Positions 5,208 through 6,131 of a DNA stretch of 6,131 bases are shown here, one piece after another (position 1 is the first letter of the stretch; each line of letters starts with the position of its first letter). The stretch covers positions 1-6,131 of the forward strand of contig JACZWF010000097.1 of assembly GCA_022572285.1 (NCBI GenBank), in the 5' to 3' direction. The DNA is from Nitrososphaerota archaeon (GTDB lineage: Archaea; Thermoproteota; Nitrososphaeria; Nitrososphaerales; UBA57). Under the pieces are notes generated by a model. The model was given only the letters and a program-made list of their open reading frames with translations, searched no databases and was not told where the DNA came from. The position numbers and the translations under genes were made by a program.

Positions 5208-5885
5208 TTAGCTAACAGAGTTGTTTCGAATATTAGAAACCATTTCTGGAATAGCATATAGATTATCTATCTCATATGAAGCTAGGTCTGCTCCGGCCTC
5301 CTCCGATGTAATAACCCTGGACGCCAACAGAATTGTCGTCATGCCGAGATGCTTGGCGGTTTTAATCTCCATCTCTATTCTATCTCCTACGTATATGCTA
5401 CGGTTAGGAGCTAGCCCCAGCTTTGAAAGGGTGTATAGGTATGGCTCCGGATCGGGTTTTAGGCCCGATTCATCACTGGTAACTATGACATCAAAAACAC
5501 CTTCGCCAATCCCTAATGCAGTGATTATCCCCTCCACCAAGGATCTGCCAGTGTTAGAATGGAGTGCTAGAGAGAGGTTTGCGCCTTTGAGATCCCTCAT
5601 CATGGTTCGCAGCCTTTCATCTTTTTCTATTAGCTCATTAATCGGCATCGCTTCGGCCATTCTTGCGAAGAAGAGACTGCTATCGACTCCTATGTGTTGG
5701 ATCAGTTTGGTGAAACCGTGCTTTATGGACCTCTTGCCTGCGTTAAGTAGCGTTATGACTTCTTTCTCTGATTTGTTAAGGATGATGGATAGAACTTTGG
5801 GGTATGTTAGCTGGTATACATCATAATACTTTTGAGATCTGTTTAACGTTCCGTCCATATCGAAAATAATCCCATCAATTTGCAT
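5208..5885 (-). CDS. HAD-superfamily hydrolase (phosphoglycolate phosphatase-like)
   Basis: This is a cytoplasmic Mg-dependent phosphatase of the haloacid dehalogenase superfamily; the substrate is unknown. Motif I is FDMDGTL (8-14), with nucleophile D9 and acid/base D11. The helical cap follows (about 18-90), placing it in subfamily I with a C1 cap as in phosphoglycolate phosphatase and beta-phosphoglucomutase. Motif II is HSNTG (109-113), motif III is K143 in GLKPDPEPY, and motif IV is VGDRIEMEI (166-174). In motif IV D168 is present but the second acid is E173 rather than the usual Asp, a conservative change. At 225 aa the length is normal for the family. ATG 5885 is preceded by AGGTAGGT, a plausible ribosome-binding site that overlaps the stop of the upstream gene's reading frame. 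The gap to that gene is 9 bp, so they probably form an operon, and the partner might explain the substrate. It is convergent with the ESCRT-III gene. Confidence 0.93.
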   Translation of the reverse strand: MQIDGIIFDMDGTLNRSQKYYDVYQLTYPKVLSIILNKSEKEVITLLNAGKRSIKHGFTKLIQHIGVDSSLFFARMAEAMPINELIEKDERLRTMMRDLKGANLSLALHSNTGRSLVEGIITALGIGEGVFDVIVTSDESGLKPDPEPYLYTLSKLGLAPNRSIYVGDRIEMEIKTAKHLGMTTILLASRVITSEEAGADLASYEIDNLYAIPEMVSNIRNNSVS

Positions 5886-5894
5886 AAAACCTAC

Positions 5895-6131
5895 CTACTG
5901 CGGATCAAACAAATGATTCCAAATAAACACCTGGGCGGAAATTTTGGATATGGTTTTGCTAAACCAAGTACGGAGGGAATAATGCAGCTTTCTAGTCCAT
6001 TTAGCGCGCGCGCGTAAATTCGAGATAGAATACTTCATGGTCTTCTCATACATGCCTTGAATGTTAGGTATTTCACTCCAATCTAAGAGGTAAGTTGAGA
6101 GTCCTTTGTGACGAGCTCGCTCTGCTGGTCT
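5895..6131 (-). CDS. C-terminal part of an unrecognised basic protein, 5' end off the right edge
   Basis: On the minus strand one frame is open from the right edge to TAG at 5895-5897, giving 78 residues. It begins RPAERARHKGLSTYLLDWSE and ends IWNHLFDPQ. I do not recognise the family. The visible part is strongly basic and aromatic (seven Trp or Tyr in the first 55 residues), with a helix-like stretch YEKTMKYSISNLRARAKW, and has no membrane-length hydrophobic run. It is likely real because it is open over 237 bp, ends 9 bp before the HAD start codon, and its stop overlaps that gene's ribosome-binding site, as in a compact operon. An alternating GC run (6004-6014) encodes its RARA segment. 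The start and most of the protein lie beyond the window. Glycan or sugar-phosphate metabolism is conceivable from the surroundings but nothing in the sequence shows it. Confidence 0.7.
   Translation of the reverse strand, partial: RPAERARHKGLSTYLLDWSEIPNIQGMYEKTMKYSISNLRARAKWTRKLHYSLRTWFSKTISKISAQVFIWNHLFDPQ
6004..6016. repeat. Alternating purine-pyrimidine tract GCGCGCGCGCGTA
   Basis: Thirteen bases of strict purine-pyrimidine alternation, eleven of them pure GC dinucleotide steps, in a region that is otherwise A/T-leaning. It is inside the partial coding region at the right edge and encodes Arg-Ala-Arg-Ala. Such tracts can adopt left-handed DNA under supercoiling and are prone to slippage. 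Seen directly; any function is speculation. Confidence 0.6.

Noticed and set aside
5180..5421. Repeated 11-mer CTAGCCCCAGC at 5180-5190 and 5411-5421
   Set aside because: Pairs of identical 11-mers are expected by chance in a 6-kb window, and the second copy lies inside a conserved coding region.
5221..5826. Long plus-strand open frame of 201 codons
   Set aside because: It lies entirely antisense to the HAD hydrolase, whose motifs I to IV are all intact; the plus-strand translation is Ser/Ile/Arg-rich and shows no domain.
1..6131. tRNA or rRNA genes, CRISPR array, insertion sequence, phage or defence genes
   Set aside because: Intergenic stretches are short and show no cloverleaf, regular repeat-spacer pattern, terminal inverted repeats or transposase motifs.

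Overview
The window looks like chromosomal DNA of an archaeon of the TACK branch (Thaumarchaeota/Bathyarchaeota-like). Three things point there: a CdvB-type ESCRT-III (Snf7-fold) protein with an MIM2-like tail, a multi-pass archaeosortase/exosortase-family transpeptidase with a Cys/Arg/His triad, and short purine-rich ribosome-binding sites. The assignment is inference; there is no rRNA or other marker gene in the window. GC content appears moderate and fairly even. No tRNA, CRISPR array, insertion sequence or phage gene was found.

Left part (1-2012, plus strand): the end of a sugar-nucleotide/glycan cluster. It holds the C-terminal part of a GT4-type glycosyltransferase and a complete nucleotide-sugar 6-dehydrogenase of the WecC/WbpA/Ugd superfamily. 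Together they suggest synthesis of a surface glycan or an N-glycan containing a uronic acid. The dehydrogenase has an Asn where the family normally has the Asp that follows the catalytic Cys.

Middle (2013-3882): a small minus-strand hypothetical protein convergent with the dehydrogenase; a plus-strand multi-pass membrane protein of the DUF457/YdjM metal-dependent hydrolase type; and a minus-strand archaeosortase whose 3' end overlaps that of the membrane protein by 30 bp. Archaeosortases process C-terminal tripartite sorting signals of surface proteins, which are often glycosylated, so glycan genes nearby make sense.

Right-centre (3883-5140): a 208-bp divergent control region, then a single-domain PH-like protein (106 aa) followed by the ESCRT-III homologue. 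A stand-alone lipid- or protein-binding PH domain beside an ESCRT-III filament protein, with no CdvA or CdvC in the window, is the most interesting arrangement here. It could be an accessory membrane-remodelling module.

Right end (5141-6131, minus strand): a strong hairpin between convergent genes, a HAD-superfamily phosphatase, and 9 bp upstream of it the C-terminal 78 codons of an unrecognised basic protein that runs off the right edge. These two genes look like one operon.
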